Shown here piece by piece: positions 47,925 through 60,699 of a stretch of DNA of 64,000 nt; position 1 is the first letter of the stretch; the number at the start of each line of letters is the position of its first letter. The stretch is taken from NCBI GenBank assembly GCA_032164245.1, contig JAVMKO010000006.1:10679001-10743000 (forward strand), written 5' to 3'. The DNA comes from Sternotherus odoratus. Lineage: Eukaryota; Chordata; Testudines; Kinosternidae. Under the pieces are notes generated by a model that saw only the letters and a program-made list of their open reading frames with translations, did not search any database and was not told where the DNA came from. The position numbers were made by a program, and so were the translations under genes.

Positions 47925-48120
47925 AAATTTGTCATGTTTTCATTGAAAAACCAAAACATTTTTTTAGCAGAAAACCACGGAAAATGAAAATTTTCAATTT
48001 TGGGCCAAAAATATTCTGCTTTCTACTGAAAAATTGGAACTTGCCTGGAAAGCAGCTGCTTGTCATGGAAATGTTCATTCCGTCAAAACCCCAGTTTTCC
48101 ATAGTCCTCATTTTCAGTTG
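47925..48120. repeat. A/T-word-rich interspersed repeat
   Basis: It carries repeated GAAAATTTTC-type words similar to 2740-3110 and 59030-59270. The family was not identified. Confidence 0.4.
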
Positions 48121-48344
48121 GTCTTTTCTGGGCTCCTCTATGCCCTCTCCCCCCATGAGTGGTGCACTCCTCGGGCTGGTGCTGAAAGAACGCACAGGTA
48201 CACCTGCCAGAGCTACTCACTCAGTAACTTCTTCCCCCTGCCCCCCTGCTTTGCTGACCAAATCACTCTCAAAATGGCTAGAGCCAAAAGCAGTGTTGGG
48301 CCTAGAAACTCTCAACACTTTGCCTGGATTTTAACCACAGCTGT

Positions 48345-48592
48345 ATCTATCTTAGGTACTTATATGGCCCATAGTATCCAAATGCTTCACAATTTTGTAT
48401 GTGTTTATCCTCATGACAGCCCTGTGAATTAGGGAAGTGTTGTTATCTCTGTTTTACATATGGAAACCCGACACACAGAAAGGATAAGTGACTTGCCCAA
48501 GGACGTCTGTTAAAGAGCAGGGAATTCAATCTGCATCTCCCAAGTCCTATAACAGTGCCCTAACCACTAGACCGTCTGATCTGTCACTAGGC
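48345..48592 (-). repeat. tRNA-derived SINE, antisense, near full length
   Basis: It runs from ACTTATATGGCCCATAGTAT through TGTTTTACATATGGAAACCC and AAGTGACTTGCCCAAGGACG to GTGCCCTAACCACTAGACCG. The last words are the complement of a tRNA-type A box. It is the best preserved copy of this family in the window. Confidence 0.65.
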
Positions 48593-49289
48593 CACATACC
48601 GCCTGTTATGTTCACAGCATACACAGAGACAGTAGACGGTAGATTAAAAAACATTTGTATTCTCCCTGAAAGGTTACAACATAATCCTACTTTAGTTCTT
48701 AGAACCCAGAAATCTAACACCCAGCAGCCAGTCACCGGTCACCTGAGTATTCACAACACTTTCTCTTTCTGCAAACACAATATCATTCCTGTGAATGTTC
48801 ATGGAATGCCGTGGGGGCGGATCCAGGCAAAGCAAATTCAAAACCAATATTCACAATGCTTGTTTGCAGTATTCAGTCAGCTCTACTCACAGTATACATA
48901 TGTCAGGTGACCATGCCTTAGAAGCTCTTAGCAATAGCTTAGTGCAAGGGTAATCAAAATTGTTGGCTGAGTACCAGGGGCTTAGCAGCAAATCACTGAT
49001 ACTTAGTTGTTATAGCACCGCAACACAGATGATTGCTAATGTTTTAGTTAGAGGCTGGTATCTGTTCAGCTTTTCAGCAGAAAATTTAAAAAGAAAAAGT
49101 ACCGTAATAATAATCGCTAATAAATATTATTTACACTTTTCAAAAATAAATAATGGTGTAGCTGATGGTATCAAACATAACTATTGCTTTTTAATAAGCT
49201 CTCTGTTGATCCTTGATCATTTTCCAATGCCAGATCAGACACCAGATGTCTAACCACTGTTGCTAAGGTGAAACTAGAGTTGTTTCTAA

Positions 49290-49596
49290 GCCCTGGTCTA
49301 CACTGGGGTGGGGGGTGGGGGGTGAGGATTGACCTAAAATACACAACTTCAGCTACGGGAATAGCATAACTGAAGTCAGCGTCCTTTGGTCGACTTACCA
49401 CGGTGTCTTCATGGGTCTGAGTCGACTGCTGCTGCTCTCCCGTTGACTCCGCCTAAGCCTCTTGCGGCGGTGGAGTACAGGAGTTGGCGGGAGAATGCAT
49501 GGGGATCGATTTATCGCATCTAGATTAGACACGATACATCACTTCCCGATAGATTGATCGCTACATGCTGATCCAGCGGGTAAAGTAGACCTGCCC
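49290..49596. mobile_element. Harbinger-like MITE, family A copy 4
   Basis: The ends GCCCTGGTCTACAC and, as complement, GGGCAGGTCTACTT, with internal CAACTTCAGCTACGGGAATA and GGTCGACTTACCACGG, identify the family. The 3 bp flanks do not match cleanly. Confidence 0.65.
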
Positions 49597-49599
49597 TCA

Positions 49600-52500
49600 G
49601 TGTCAGTAGCGTTTTGCATTAGCATAGTGCACTGAGAAATCCCAACTCCCAGGACTGCTGCAGGGTTCATAAGATTGTGTCATGATGAAATCGACTAATT
49701 ACAAGGATTCAGTGCAGATCCACATTTATATAGGAGATGATTTTAGAAACTTTAACTCCAATTGTAAATGTGCCTCTTAAGAAAATATTAATACATAATT
49801 ACTAGTCTGGTCATTAGAGATCGGGAAATCTATAACTGCTGGCTAGATGTTGTATCTAAGCTCTAACTAGGTGCAGATAGCTACCCTTTTATCAAAGAGT
49901 GGTGTGTTCAGAGCCTAGTGATTAAGCAGACCCTCTTTAACTTTAAATTTATTCAGATTCAGTTCAATATCCGTGGGAAAGGGAGAGATGAATAGCCCTA
50001 GTAATTGACACTGAATTTAATCTTGTTTCAAATGTTCCCCCAAAATGTTGCCTGCCAATTCAGGTAAAGCAAAACAATTCACTGAAAGAAAGAAGCAGTC
50101 ATGATGTCCTGAAATACAAGCCTTGGAGAAATAATATAGCCGAGTGTTGATCCAGCACATGTTTGCGGAGGTGGCTAATGGAGATTAAAATGTGTCTGTC
50201 TAGTGTAATGGTTTACTCCACAAATTGTAGGAAAATCAGCTGATTTTTAAATCTCTCCAGAAAACTCTAGTTTGCCGGAAAGGCACTTTTTCTTGCAAAC
50301 AGGGAACTTTTATCTTTATCAGAAAGTAAGCTGTCCATTATCTAAAGGCTCATTGTTTGTATTCTCCCTACAAGAAATTCACCCCTTTTGCAAAGGGCCA
50401 GTCCAAGGATCATGCACCAGGTAAGTCCCATTTAACCTTTGTTTTGAGAACTGACTTAAATGGGACTTAAGTGGTACACAGGCCTTGACTTTCTTCAGAG
50501 TTAATTTTGTTCCTGGGGCAAAATACTGGTCCCATTGAAGTTAATGGTAAAAGCCTCATTAATTTCGCTACTGGTATGTAGCTAAGAGACTATGTGACTG
50601 ATTAAACAGCCATGGGACTCGATGGGAGTTCTACATCTATGCTAAACTAACATTTATTAAATGTGTTTTCTGGAATTGAAAAGAATAATAGATTTTGAAA
50701 ATGGCTATTTTGTGTCATCAGGGCTATCGACTGACCAAAATGATCTCCATTAAAGGCTAAATTCTGAAGCTATTAAACAATTGGATGCTGAAAATAATTT
50801 AGAAATCATTGGTTCCATATAGAGTAAACGTTGTGAATTTCAAAAAGGCAATTGTTGTCCTATTGGGATCAATGAAAGATTAAATGCTCCATGGTAATGG
50901 AACAGAACTAAAAATGAGCTCAGGATAATAGCTGAGAAAAACAGCTAATTCAAATGAGTGATTATTATAGTTTCTGCAAGTAGGGTATGTTACATCTCAC
51001 TCAGGGAATAGTTTAGAATCTTTTGCATGTTCCAACAAAATTATTAGGCACATGTATACAACAACCAGGATCCATGTTAATAGGTCTTTATCAAGTTGTC
51101 GAAAAGGTAGGTATTTAAATATAGATAGGCACTCACATACCACTGTGATGGCCTCCAATATATGATTGTTGGATTGATTCATATGAATGTGAAAGTCTAA
51201 TTTTATTCTGAAAAACAATTGTAAAAATAGCAACACCATGTTCAATGTTGATTGTACCTCATTGATCCTTTTTCAGATTAAATCTACTAAATTGACAGGC
51301 CTTGAGGCCTTCATCGTTACACCGTATCTAAACATATTACCTGTTCAATGCAGATCAGCCTTTTGCGGTACAACAACAACTTTATTGAACTTACATCCTT
51401 TACAACAATCCTAGATATGCCTATCTGCCAGCAGATGGTGCTTTTTGCACTAACTTACTATATACAAACCCAGCTTTTACATTCACACTTCTCTACAGAA
51501 CTCTCATGAGCCTGCCTGTATGACAGATTTAACTCAGTCAAATATGGACAGAATCAGCTGCAACTGGCAGCCAATCACTTTGTGATACGTTCCTGTGATG
51601 GACATGATCAGCTCTCCCACAGGCCCGAGTTTTGTGAGACTATCCCCCTTTGACCTCCAAGCCCTCCCTCTCCTAGCTGATGGGTAGTTTGTCCTGGGCC
51701 CATTTCAGAGGTTCCCCAAATTGAGTGACACTGTGACTTGGCGCTTGGAGTCACAGCACCACTCAGGTTTAGCTCATCTGCCCCTCTGTAGCTGGTGGCA
51801 GAGGGGTTGACAGGCCAAATTTAAGTGGCGTTGCAACCTCGTGCACTAGGTTGATTGCCAATCAAATCTGGCTTGTCTGCCCCTCTGTCTCCACCTACAG
51901 AGGAGAGGATGGGTCAAACCTGAGTGGTGGTGTATCCTGCTTTAGCCACTTGAAATGGTGGGAGGTCAGCATTATAAACAAATGAATGTATTTCAGCAGA
52001 GCCAAATTGCATTCCCATCCTGGACGTTCTTTTCCCCAGCTCTTCGTGTGAGTCCTGAATGCAGGGGCAGATGGGAGGATGCTTTGTTCGGACTCAAACC
52101 AGCTGGCTAGACTTTGCTTTCCTTCCCTGACACACGAGAGAGACCAGGCATCTGACGAGGAGTGAAGCTGTGACATCATTATCCTTCTCAAGGAATTTCC
52201 CCCCAGGATCCCAGAAGGAAAGCTGCAGTGTGGAGAATCAGGGTCACAGCCCAAGTGATGAAGGTGCTCCAGGGCAAAAGGATAGGGGAGGAAACAGCAG
52301 ACCAAATTCTCTCCTCTCACTTACACTGGTTTTACATCTGGGTAACTCCACTGACTTCAGTGGAGTGTCTCCTGACTTACACCCACATGAAAGGGAGAGC
52401 AAGCCCTGAACTCTTGCAATCTTGCATTAGACAACTGTGGTATCATCTGCATGTCGTCTTTCCCATCCAAAGAAGACGGCCCAGAGCCGTGGCTGGGTGG

Positions 52501-53475
52501 ATTTTCCTCCCCGTGAGCTATCTACTGACTCTATCTCAAGCAGACTCCTGGGCAATTCAGAAAACCAACCTGGGTGAGTCATGGCACTGGCTAAGCTGCT
52601 GAGCCCAAGAGCATTTTCTCTGGGAGGGTTGTGTAGAGAACAGGAACACAACAAGGAGCTAAATCCTGAGCAGCGCTGAGCTCCCAACTCCTACTCTCTT
52701 CAATATGATTTGTGAGTGTGCCGGATGTTTCCCTGATTAAGCCGTGAACTACAGCCACAATTCCTATGCTGGATCGTTAAAAGGAGAGGCGAGTAGGTCT
52801 CAGTTTGGGACCCAATCATTGGAGGAGCTGAGCACTCCGAACTCCCACTAATATAAACAGGTGTCAAGGGTGCTTAGCTCCTGCCAGGGGGTGCTGAGGG
52901 ATCCCAAGATCAGGGAAAAGTTATGAGCCAGGCTTGCAAAGTGAGTGTATAATAAACGATTCAGCATTTTTCCTCCCATGAAGAGAGACCACATGCACAG
53001 CCTGCAGGCTTTCCACTTCAGCAAACAGGCAGAGAAAAAACAACTTGTCCTGGCAGTAAAGTGCTGGTATAAGTGTCTTTGACAGCTCTCCTCAGTGGAT
53101 TCAAAAGCATAAAAATAAACAGCCCCCAAAAGAGTCCCCACCCCCCCATCAGCAAAAAACTCTCCCAGCGTTGTAAGGGTGAGTTTTAAAAGGAGGTGAT
53201 GACATCCTCTAAATAGGAACCAATAGCGCTGCTGGGGCTAAATCACCATGGCAACTATCTGGCTGAGGATGACACTCATATCACTTTGCTGTTCCAACAG
53301 GAAGCCAACCATCCTCAGAAATGAAAAGACAGGTACAGGCAATATAATGGATTTGTTAGAACAATAATATTGTCAGTAGTAACCTGACTTGCAAGGTGTG
53401 GTTCAGCTCTGGGCTTCATTTAAACTCCCTGAGGTTTAAGCTGCCTCCGCAACATAAATGCTTTGAAGAGACACA
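49600..53475. other. Intronic sequence, little recognised
   Basis: No exon or RNA gene is seen. 51765-51945 contains a diverged internal duplication around CTGCCCCTCTGT. 52300-52385 and 52800-52900 carry old palindromic repeat words (ACTCCACTGACTTCAGTGGAGT). None has definable ends. Confidence 0.45.
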
Positions 53476-53477
53476 GG

Positions 53478-53700
53478 ATACATCTACACAGCAAAACAAA
53501 ACAAAACAACCCATCAAAACCCAACGGCCGTGAGTCCCAGAGCCTGGGACACCTGACTGGGCCTTGCGGGACTCACACGGTGAGGCTCAAACTAGCAGTG
53601 TAAACGTTCAGACTCAGGCTGGAGCCCATGGTCTGAGACTCTCCCCGCGCACCGGGTTTCAGAGCTTGGACTCCAGCCCAGTGGAATCACTGAACGCTCA
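53478..53700. mobile_element. Harbinger-like MITE, family C fragment
   Basis: It begins GGATACATCTACACAGC and contains GTGTAAACGTTCAGACTCAG and GGACTCCAGCCCAGTGG, as in the outer element at 23135. The right end is missing. Confidence 0.45.
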
Positions 53701-54409
53701 AGAGAATACTTAATTTTCTAATACCACATAATACCTCTACAGCAAACGTTAGGTACAATACATCACAGAGAAGAACTTAGGGCTGGGGTAAATTAGGAGT
53801 GACTCCATTGAAGCTAGTGGAGTTACACCTGTGGATAAGAGAGAGAGACCTCTCTCAAGGTCCAAGGGAAAGCAACCAAAACTAGATCAGAGAGGATGCC
53901 TAGGCTCACAATCCAGTACAATTGTCTATATATTTTTTCCTATAGCTTCCCACCATTGCTCCAGCAATGCTGCACCACTAATGAGAGCAACAAGTAAGTG
54001 GAGCATTAGAATAGACTGGCCACTTGTGGCGGTTGTTACTTTGTCTACGATAGTGCTACTCACTGGTAGCACTGGTGAGAAATGTTGAGAGAAAGCAGGT
54101 AGTAGAGATCCAGCGTACATAGGACCCAGGGGAAGAGGTACTGGGGCAGAGCGAAGAAGACAAGGCACCACGAGCAATTAGCATCAAGAAACACTAAAAG
54201 CAGAAACAGTCTGATGCAGACAATCAGTCACCTGACCACTCACAGAGCCAGGGATCTAAAACACCTGCATTGTTTGTTCCTGTGTTAAGTGATTTCTCTC
54301 TATTTTTAGGAGTGGGAGAAGGGTCATCAGAGGATACGTCTAACATGCCAACTGAACATTTTTTGACAGTACATTAAAGGACGCGTTTAATCTCCAAGGC
54401 AGTGGCAGA

Positions 54410-54487
54410 ATATGAGTCAGATTCACAGCTGGTGTATCTGGCATAACTCCACTGGCTTCATTTTACACCTACTGAGGATTTGGCCCT
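54410..54487. repeat. Short palindromic amniote-type repeat
   Basis: CACAGCTGGTGTATCTGGCA and TTTTACACCTACTGAGGATT flank ACTCCACTGGCTTC. It is the same family as 4012 and 32474. Confidence 0.5.
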
Positions 54488-54989
54488 GTATGTTTTGACA
54501 TAGATGCTACAAAAAATTCTACTGTACATTTAAAGTTAGATATATGAAAATCAGTTCCTCCTTTGCTTACCTGCCAAGACTGGAATTTTGGGTTTTGTTC
54601 CTGCAGGAGATGAAGCTCCAAGCAGGGATAGGCAAACCTTCATAGCCATTAAATATTTCTCATGAACATACCAAACCATGTGCTATTTCAGGAACAAAAC
54701 AATACAGCCGTGAGACACCCCACATCTTTTGTGTCCTTTCAAAATGAAGGAGAATAAGAGAGTAGAGCCACAAATCTCCAAAGTTCTTTCTGAGGGGACA
54801 CCAGAAATATACAGAAAATTAATGAGCCAGCTGGAAAGCTTTGGAATCTGCGCTCCAGGCCAGCAGGCAATGAAGATTTCAAAGCCATCTGGGCTGAGTG
54901 ACTTCCCCACTTATTGAAAAGTTTCTAGGCTTTCTAAAGACCTTTAGATAATCAGGGTTTTATAGCCTCTGTATGACAACCTGGGAAAC

Positions 54990-55535
54990 CCAAACTGCAA
55001 AGCAAAGTCAGCTTGTGCCTTAAGAATCTGCCAGTCTGTTTATCTCTCAGGACGAGAATTTGCTAATTCATAACCTGCCTATCTAGTATGTTAAGCTCAG
55101 TTTGCATTTTTGTTTATTTACTAGGTAATCTGCTTTGATTTGTTTGCTATAATTTATAATCACTTAAAATCTATTTTTTGTAGGTATAAACATATTTTAT
55201 GTTTTAATCCAAATCTCATCTTGGTTACCCCAAGTGTTCGTGGTCCTCTTCATATTGAGGGAGAGGCAGACCAGGTATTAAACCCACATACTAGCCAGAT
55301 TTGACCAGGGCAGGACTTTTTGAGGTCCTAGCCTAGGAGACTGGTGGTTCAAGAGCCTGCATGTAACTGCAGTGGGGTGTGTCCCTACCTGTGTGAATGC
55401 TGGTGAAAGTGCAAGCTTGGAGGGCTTTGCATCTTGTCACAGCAGCACAGTGTGAGGAGCCCAGGCTGGTGTGTCAGAGAGCTCAGTGGTACCTCATCTC
55501 CAGGGGGCACCCTGGGGGGGAACCTGTCACAATCG
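54990..55535 (+). mobile_element. Possible LTR/ERV-derived repeat
   Basis: A run of moderately GC-rich sequence resembles retroviral LTR/leader repeats of this lineage, but no ends, duplication or signals can be fixed. Confidence 0.25.
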
Positions 55536-55539
55536 CCAC

Positions 55540-55670
55540 CTTTACGGACACATTGGAACCTGAACCAGGGACCTTGACAGCTAAAATCATGAGCTGCTAC
55601 AGCTTGAGTTAAAAGGTCATAGTCCCTCACTGGGGCTGTAGCAGACTCATATCCCGTGTGGCTTAGACAC
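55540..55670 (-). repeat. tRNA-derived SINE fragment, antisense
   Basis: GAACCAGGGACCTTGACAGC and CATGAGCTGCTACAGCTTGA, read on the minus strand, have the layout of a tRNA body with a GGTTC-type B box. Confidence 0.45.
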
Positions 55671-55785
55671 AGAGGATGGGGCAGGGGCAGACACCTGAAA
55701 CACATACTCAGCAGTGGGTTACACCAGTGCAAGAGGCACACACATCGCACACACATCCCTTCATCCCTCTGACTACCCAGTCCTT

Positions 55786-56070
55786 GGGCTTGTCTTCACT
55801 TGAGCCAGCAGGGATCGATCTTTTGGTGATCAATTTATCGCATCTCGTTAAGACGCGATAAATCGACCACCAGCGGCTCCCCCGTTGACTCCGGAAGTCC
55901 AGCTCGTGAAGAGGCGCAAGCTGGAGTCGACGGGGGACCGCGCCGCCGACTGCCACCGCCCTGAGGATGGGAGGTAAGTCGGCTGTAGAGACGTCGATTT
56001 CAGCTACGTTATTAACGTAGCTGAAATTGCGTATCTACAGTCGATTTCCCCCCCTAGTGGAGATCAGCCC
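55786..56070. mobile_element. Harbinger-like MITE, family A copy 5
   Basis: The left end is GGGCTTGTCTTCACT and the right end is GGGCTGATCTCCACT as complement. The 3 bp duplication CTT occurs at 55783-55785 and 56071-56073. A hairpin pairs 55997-56010 with 56014-56027. It is well preserved and CpG-rich. Confidence 0.8.
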
Positions 56071-56074
56071 CTTG

Positions 56075-57840
56075 GGTCTAGCAATGCAGAAGCACAGAAG
56101 TGCTGCATACTCGCTACTCATGGTTTGGAAAATATGGACCTGGATTGGACAGAGCCTTGTCTCAGCCCCACCCCCTCCTCAACAGACTGGCCTGCACAGC
56201 TGAGCCACTGCAGATATCATCATTTGCTTCCAGTATAGGAAAGAAGCAATTTACTATGCCCCTGTCTCAAGGGGGAAGCAGGGTGGAAACTGTCTCCCCT
56301 GTGTTGCGCTTGGGAAGACGCAGCGAAGTACTGCCTCGTAAACAGGGTTTGTGGCAAAGTCACAATCTCTCCCCCAGGGATCTTACGAAGTGTAACTGGT
56401 ATTTAGCGAAGCTTTCCTGTTCGCTTTGAGAGTAGGCCTAACTTCAGGTCTATAATTTGTTGGAATGTATAATATTAAAACAGGTGGGAGTGAACAGCTG
56501 GATCTAACACTGTGCACAAGCCGAGACTGGTTATTCAGATGTACCACCCTCTGCACAGCCCTTTGCTTGGCTTTGCAAATGAAAAACAAACAGAAGCACC
56601 CAGATCATAATCCCTATTGTCCCTTTAATAAACTCCCTCCATGCACAGGGAAAGCAGGTAGCTATACAAACCATCACACAAGGTAAAAATGATTCATATC
56701 CCCGCTATCCGGGGTGCTTTCTCGATCTGATTTGTGGACTAAGAGCTCCTGTGCAGTGAAAAGAGAACAGTAGCCCACCGCGCTAATATGCTAATCATGG
56801 GCCATATTGATCTCAGTGACTGCAAACTGACATTTGAGCAGAAGGCAACAGCATTGTTTTGCCTCCGAAAACAAACTAGATCCGGGGAGGCCACCAGGCT
56901 AAAGAAGAATGGTACGTGGAGGGATTCAAAACATGCATAACTGATAACGATGCTGCACCACTTCAGCCCATTGCATGCTGCAAGGAGCCAGTTAAAATCT
57001 GCAGTCGTTGGCAGTAAATATCTGACCTAGATATTAAGTTCAGTTCAACATGGGAATTCTATTCTTAGACTACTCGGCATAGCAAGCCATTCTTGCAGGG
57101 TGACCCCGGAATGTGATTTCCTGACTCTGTCCTCTTTGTGTTGTCAGTACATATGCATGCCGTGTAATTATGTTCACAAAACACAGGAGCTGGCCTGAGC
57201 AAGGGGTGACAGAGTGGAGAAGGAGCCGTGCCTCAGAGAGTCAGAGTCCCTCCCCTGCTCTCTCCTTCCACTGGGGAGGGAGTCGGGGCCAGATTTTTAA
57301 AGGCACTGAAAGATGCAGATAGGCTAGGGTCAGGTCTCAGTCTACGCAGTGGAACGGGGGGCTTACTCCCCACTACAGTCCTGTACTGCCAAGTAAGGAC
57401 TGTGACAATCTAGCCCCAAATAACAAAGTGTCATGGATACGGTGACATTTTGAAGCCTGATCTGATTTTAGTGCGGATTGCTTCCAACAAGCTACTGGTC
57501 CCCTTCCTCTCACAGGGATCATCAGGGGCACAGAGAGAGCCCAGCACGTTTCAGGGGGTGCCTAGCACTTTGAAGCATGTGCCCTTTTATCCCTTAGCCC
57601 ATGCAGGGACTAACGGAGACTCCCATCTGGACCCTACCAGCTCACCTGTTTCAGCAGGGCTCTTTCTTTCTCATGTCAAGAGTTGCTACATGTCCCAAAT
57701 TTTGCAAGACCTTGCTGGTTGTAAGGGGCGTTCCCATAGCATGAGAGCCTTGCTGGGCAGGATAACTGTCCCAAAAGATCATTTCGAATGACAGTTGTCA
57801 GGGTATCTAGAGGAGTTTGTTCTTCAGGACAAAAGGAAAT
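56075..57840. other. Intronic sequence, nothing recognised
   Basis: No supportable feature is seen. Confidence 0.5.
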
Positions 57841-57845
57841 AGATG

Positions 57846-58478
57846 TGTAATGGGGTGTGCCCCCTGGCTGAGGGTATGTGCCTGCGGCCTCTCAGTTTGT
57901 GGTAAGCCCTGGCGGTGGTTTCTCAGGCAGGTTTTCCGTGACTCCGCCCTCTGGCCAAGTCATACACACTGTCTGTATGTGAAACAGAACAGACACCTTC
58001 TGGAGTATACAGTCCACCAGGGGCCTATCCCAGTACCCCTCTGTTGGTATCTCTGTAGCCCTCCCTGAGCTCAGTCTTCAACTAGCCTGGCATGGGGCTA
58101 ATCCCCCAGAACTTCCTCCTTGAAGACAGGGTCTTCCTGCAGTCCTCCCTGGGCTCAGTCCTTACTCAGTCCAGGCATCCAGCCAGGAGCTCCCTCTTGT
58201 TCCCTAGGTTCCTGCCAGCAACTGATCTGTCCAACCAGGAACATAGTCCTCACTCCAGCATCTCCAGGCAGCAACTGATTGACTCTGCCCCTGAAGCTCC
58301 TTATATATGAATCTGCTGGGCCCTGATTGGCTGCTCCCTGCAGCCTCCCTCATTGGCTACTTCCCCACAACCACTCTAGACCACGTGGAGGACTTGTCTT
58401 CCCTTCCTCTCTGGGACAGGGTATGGCAGGACCCCGAGGCCTCCAACAGGGGGACTCTGGGCCTAGTCTACTCTGTCA
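57846..58478 (-). mobile_element. LTR of an endogenous retrovirus-like element, minus orientation
   Basis: The ends read TGTAATGGGG and CTCTGTCA (TG...CA). On the minus strand a strong TATA-like CATATATAAGGAGC lies at about 58298-58310. The size (633 bp) and layout resemble the LTR at 33789, but the sequence is a different family. No duplication is visible, so the ends are approximate. Confidence 0.5.
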
Positions 58479-58498
58479 TAAGGTGACAATCCTGACAG

Positions 58499-58596
58499 AG
58501 GTAACAAAGAGTCCTGTGGCACCTTAAAGACTAACTAAAGTATTGAAGCATAAATGTTTGTGGGCTAATACCCACTTCGTCGGATGCAAGCAGTGC
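58499..58596 (+). mobile_element. Penelope-like terminal fragment with duplication
   Basis: It carries the terminal sequence AGTCCTGTGGCACCTTAAAG through ACCCACTTCGTCGGATGCAA. It is flanked by ATCCTGACAG (58489-58498) and ATCCTAACAG (58597-58606), a 10 bp duplication with one change. Only about 98 bp were inserted, so it is strongly truncated. Confidence 0.75.
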
Positions 58597-58609
58597 ATCC
58601 TAACAGAAT

Positions 58610-59790
58610 CCTTCCAGGAAAATATTGTTCTCTAATAGAACTTCAGAGGTCTCAAGACCTCCATCTACCACTGCTAGATTTATCTGTGGAGCTAAGAATG
58701 CCCACCCCTGTTTTTCTCTAAATTGTTTAGGGAACGTATACTTTAACCAAATTCTGAGCTTGACATTATGAAGACACCAACTGCTCACTATCTAACTAAT
58801 CTATTCCATCCATTGTACTTGCAAGGCACCCATCACCACGGTATCGGTGATAACATTTTGAGTTCACCCTCCTGAGGAAAAGGAAGCAGGAAGGCTATTT
58901 TAAGAGTGTTCAGCATTAGCCTAATTCTGCTCCTGCTGAAGTCACAGCTTGTTCAACATGAATGCTTTGGAAAGGCCCACCCACACTGTCCACTACAAAT
59001 CCTTAGGGAGGTCAGTTAATGAGGTTTTAGTCACCTGGCTAGTCAAAACATTTCTGTTAAAACTTTTTTTTTTCAGCAAAAAGTTGGGTTTTCAACTAGT
59101 GTTTGTGGCAAGTGTCTGTTCCCCTCAACTTTTTTCATCTCAGTTTTTCACTAGAAAATCAAAGTCCCCCAAACGGACCCCATTTTGATTTCTGCCAGTT
59201 TTCAGCCAACATTTTTTGTTTTTTGATAAAAAGTCAAAAGTTCCTGCAAAACAAAACAACCCGAACATCCTACCAGCTCTAAAAGTAAATTGTCTTTTGC
59301 CTGTATTGTCTAGCACTTGCCAAATGATCTGAATAGGAGGAGAAAGCCAAACCACTTTCTCTTCAGTCCTTTCCGTCTCCTCAGCAGTCATTGTGTCAAC
59401 TCACAGGCTGTACCTGTATGGTGCCAGGAGACGCTTGGGATTTGATTACTGGAAAAGCAGTGCCAAATAAAATTGGCCAATGGGTGAGGGAGGATGCCTT
59501 AGAATTCCAGTTTGCGGGACTTGTTTTGCAGTTGAGAAACTCCCTTTTGTCCTCCCTCTTTACAGCAGTAGGAATGGAGCTCTCAGTGCTGTACAACCCT
59601 GCTATGGTGTCCAAAGGGACATGTTGACTGCTTGCTGCAAGTGGCACAAAAGAAGTCAGACTGCAGCATTGCCAGCCAGAATATATGGTCTTTTTTTCAT
59701 TGTCTTGACTTTTTTTCAGTGAGGTCGTTCATCTGATTGTGTTTGAAATGGCTGCATTGACCTGTGGCAGCCTAGATCTAAAGGTGACAT
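58610..59790. other. Intronic sequence with an A/T-word-rich repeat
   Basis: 59030-59270 resembles the repeats at 2740-3110 and 47925-48120. The remainder shows nothing recognisable. Confidence 0.45.
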
Positions 59791-59796
59791 CTACAG

Positions 59797-59897
59797 CAGT
59801 GTTTCTCAACCACTTGGATACCAGGGACTGGTTTGTTGACTTCCTAAACTGTGTCAGGGAGATTTCAGGGACTGGCCATGGTCACTGAGAAACACTG
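59797..59897. mobile_element. Short hAT-like MITE
   Basis: The inverted ends are CAGTGTTTCTCAACC and, as complement, CAGTGTTTCTCAGTG. The 8 bp flanks ATCTACAG and CTCTACTT match at 5 positions and both have a central TA. It is 101 bp long. Confidence 0.7.
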
Positions 59898-60699
59898 CTC
59901 TACTTCACCTATCGACTGGAAGAGGATAAGAAAAGGCGAGAAAAAAATCAGCTGAAGATGTGAAATCCTAAAATGGTGGTCAGCTGACTTTGGCAAAAGG
60001 CCCCATCAGTCCGCACTGCTGACAACCAAGTCATGGAACACACAGTTTTGCCACAGATTGTCTATTCATAAGCTAGGCTGAACACCTGTATTTCTATAGT
60101 TCTTGCTCTGCTAGCTTTTGCTGTGGAAATTCCTCCATGTCATCTGTTAACACCATCCACGTTTTCACTGTTACCATCATCCTCATTAGGACAATCCAAA
60201 CGTTATGGTGTTCAGGAGGAGATCAGCACACTGGCATATGCTGCAAGATGGCAGATGTCTACTAACTAGTCAGAATGGGATGTAGGAGCCACTCCCTTTC
60301 ATTTTCGCCTGAAAAATTGTGATGTAAAGAATAAAGAAAATATGTACTGCGTGCCTGATCCCAAATGAAAAACAATAACTAATGGGGGCATTTGATATGG
60401 GTTTATGACAAACATGTATCTACAAATATCATCATTATGAGAAAAGACCTTTAATCATCACCAGGAGCAGCAAATAGCACATAAATAACTTCCCATTGTA
60501 TATTGTACTGCTCTGCAGACAGTGTTAAAGCATCTACACATTGATGCATAAATGATAAATGCAGGTGACCGGAAAAGGTCAATATCTTTAAGAAAGCTAG
60601 GAGGAAGGATCTGGAGAACTATGGCCAATTAGCATGATGACTATTCTGGGAAATATTTGAGTGTGTTCCGTAAAAAGTGAGTCAGAAGGGCAGTTGGGA

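Noticed and set aside
48560..48592. tRNA-like A-box sequence considered as a tRNA gene
   Set aside because: No cloverleaf can be completed; it is the tRNA-derived head of an antisense SINE.
48488..48910. 140-codon plus-strand frame
   Set aside because: It starts in an antisense SINE and shows no domain or conserved motif.
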